NCBI GenBank assembly: GCA_038827615.1
Contig: JAWBNK010000002.1
Location: forward strand, 105,038 to 169,037
DNA length: 64,000 bases
Reading direction: 5' to 3'
From: Thermosphaera sp.
Lineage (GTDB): Archaea; Thermoproteota; Thermoprotei_A; Sulfolobales; Desulfurococcaceae
Every line of letters starts with the position of its first letter. Position 1 is the first letter of the stretch. Shown piece by piece: positions 62,820 to 64,000 of this stretch. The notes below the pieces were generated by a model. The model made no database searches, was not told where the DNA came from, and worked only from the letters and a program-made list of their open reading frames with translations. The position numbers and the translations under genes were made by a program.

Positions 62820-63665
62820 GACCCTGTTATCCCATGGGTTGGAGGGCACTCAGTGGTGTAGCCTGCATCCCGGGATCCAGGAACGCTGATTCTTCACTAG
62901 TTCGGCGGGCTTGTTCAGTGCAACAAGGTTGGTGTTGATGTTGGGCCGACTCGGAGGCATGCTTCCCCCATACTGCGTGCATCCGTGTTCAGTAGCTCTC
63001 CGACCGTTTCAAGAGGCTTGCAATCGATCTCCTCATCTTTCCCACCAGTTATCTCCATGCAAGTTTCTACTATAGCGCTCCCGGCTTCAGTATGCTCATC
63101 TACGCGTTCCGGCAGTGGAGTCATCTTGGTGTTATCATACCGTAGCCTCGCTCCCGGCCTTACAAGCTTCGAAGCAGTGTTAACGGAGACGACAAGCCAT
63201 CATCTATTGAAGGATGGTTCACCGCCGGCAACAATATCCATCATCCCGTGTTCTCCTTGTCGTGCTACTACGGGAGCGTAGCCTCGCCCAGTGTTGATGG
63301 CGCTGTTGTGTAACCTTATGTTGCTTGGCGGTTTAGACACCAGGGGATTCCAGCGCTGTGGCAAGCCCTCCATCTGGCGGCTTCAAAATTGTTCACGAGG
63401 TTAACTCCCACCATGGAGTAGCCCTACTACTCACGATATTTCTCCTCGCTACTCACATCATCTCCGACCGGATATCACACTATTGTTCGAGAAAGCGGCT
63501 GACTACTCCTGGGTGTTTCCAGCACCATTGACCCTACGGGCTGAGCACTGTTTCCTTGAACCTAGCTCGCTGAACTTGAAAAGTTCTCCAGTACAGTGGT
63601 CGCACTATTCGCCCCCTTAGGGAGTGGAAGGTCACTGGAGATAAACATGGAGTGATCATCGGTGA
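62820..63665 (-). pseudogene. Decayed region, possibly a GHMP-kinase (galactokinase-like) relic
   Basis: The 1.1 kb between 62683 and 63791 has no intact gene. On the minus strand, pieces in different frames read in the order of a GHMP kinase: near 63640-63560 S-S-D-L-P-L-P-K-G-A-N-S-A-T-T (compare the P-x-G-x-G-L-S-S-S-A motif), near 63370-63345 H-S-A-G-I-P-W-C, and at 63124-62915 an open run with T-V-G-E-L-L-N-T-D, like the C-terminal G-E-L-M-N-x-x-H segment. Stops and frame changes separate them. The key motifs are changed, so this is a suggestion, not a firm call. Confidence 0.35.
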
Positions 63666-63791
63666 ATGCTCCAGCCGGTGGAGGCAGGGATTTACGCGTG
63701 AAACAGAAAACCCAATGATTCACACACGCTTCACGGCCTGTAAGGGTTTGTCAACGCCCCCAACCCCTCTAGAAAGTTTAGAGGTGTTTTA

Positions 63792-64000
63792 ATGCCTGTA
63801 GTATGTAGATCTGGTGGTTTTACAGTCTTAGTGAAGCCGTATAACATATTTAATGTAGTCTTCGTACCGAAAGATGATGTATTACACTACTTCAGCATCT
63901 CCAACCCACGCAAGTGTTGTGAAGACATCTACTCAATTACTCCACCCTACGGCCGCGGGAGACGCGACACGTTTTTCGGAAGCTATAGACTGGAGGTAGA
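63792..64000 (+). CDS. Start of an unrecognised gene, cut by the window end
   Basis: ATG 63792 follows GAGGTG by 5 nt and opens a frame of 69 codons that runs to the last base without a stop. The peptide begins P-V-V-C-R-S-G-G-F-T-V-L-V-K and contains F-V-P-K-D-D-V and a Cys-Cys pair. No family is recognised from this fragment. Confidence 0.65.
   Translation, partial: MPVVCRSGGFTVLVKPYNIFNVVFVPKDDVLHYFSISNPRKCCEDIYSITPPYGRGRRDTFFGSYRLEV

Overview
The window looks like chromosomal DNA of a hyperthermophilic crenarchaeon (Thermoproteota), most like the Desulfurococcales. The evidence is archaeal information machinery of crenarchaeal flavour (thermosome, PAN, proteasome beta with a P-G-T-A-I-G start, Rpo8-like subunit, TFE, aMBF1, a family B DNA polymerase, pelota, LSm, split archaeosine transglycosylase), a 7S SRP RNA, tRNAs without encoded CCA, TATA boxes of TTTAAA type, and many GTG/TTG starts. 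The genus cannot be fixed from sequence reading alone. Coding density is high, and convergent neighbours often overlap by 4 to 50 bp.

Layout. 1-4 kb: end of an aCPSF1-type ribonuclease, nadM, rtcA, then NOG1 and a short TFIIB-like protein on the minus strand. 4-10 kb: accessory cell-surface block (a membrane-anchored protein, an ICMT-like methyltransferase, an SdrD-like secreted protein, a degenerate zincin). 10-14 kb: two near-identical tRNA-Arg genes around a proteasome beta gene, an Alg14/Alg13-like glycosyltransferase and threonine synthase. 14.5-20 kb: a 1044-residue surface protein with a coiled-coil stalk and C-terminal membrane anchor, plus two membrane proteins. 20-34.6 kb: housekeeping core (Trm56-HflX-aMBF1; PAN-PUA-PAC2 chaperone; LSm-TGT; Rpo8; a HerA-like pair; thermosome; TFE-C5 methylase-SPOUT-like; aldo/keto reductase; thioredoxin reductase). 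34.6-42.6 kb: tRNA(CAU), SAH hydrolase, dolichol-kinase-like enzyme, DNA polymerase B, pelota, nucleotidyltransferase, site-2 protease, SRP RNA. 42.6-51.2 kb: starch/maltodextrin locus (surface amylopullulanase, MalK, and opposing MalE-F-G). 51.3-54.5 kb: sufCBD. 54.5-59.3 kb: a calcium-type P-ATPase, a DUF401 permease and a broken second P-ATPase. 59.9-62.7 kb: pdxS-pdxT with an unusual protein just upstream. 62.7-63.8 kb: decayed DNA, possibly a GHMP kinase relic; a new gene starts at 63792 and leaves the window.

The most interesting point is at 59.9-62.7 kb. A threonine-synthase-fold protein has lost the PLP lysine and the other recognisable PLP contacts and has gained a C-terminal winged helix. 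It lies directly upstream of the PLP synthase genes pdxS-pdxT. A perfect 16-bp palindrome sits between them, just upstream of the pdxS TATA box. This resembles, by independent construction, the bacterial PdxR (MocR) arrangement in which a PLP-enzyme fold fused to a helix-turn-helix controls pdxST. It is a candidate archaeal vitamin B6 regulator.

A recurrent architecture helped fix starts: a TATA box, a predicted transcription start about 25 bp downstream, then either a leaderless start or a 10-15 nt leader opening with a GGTG-type ribosome site. Several divergent gene pairs appear to share one palindromic TTTAAA box. Predicted transcription starts are spacing inferences, not measurements.
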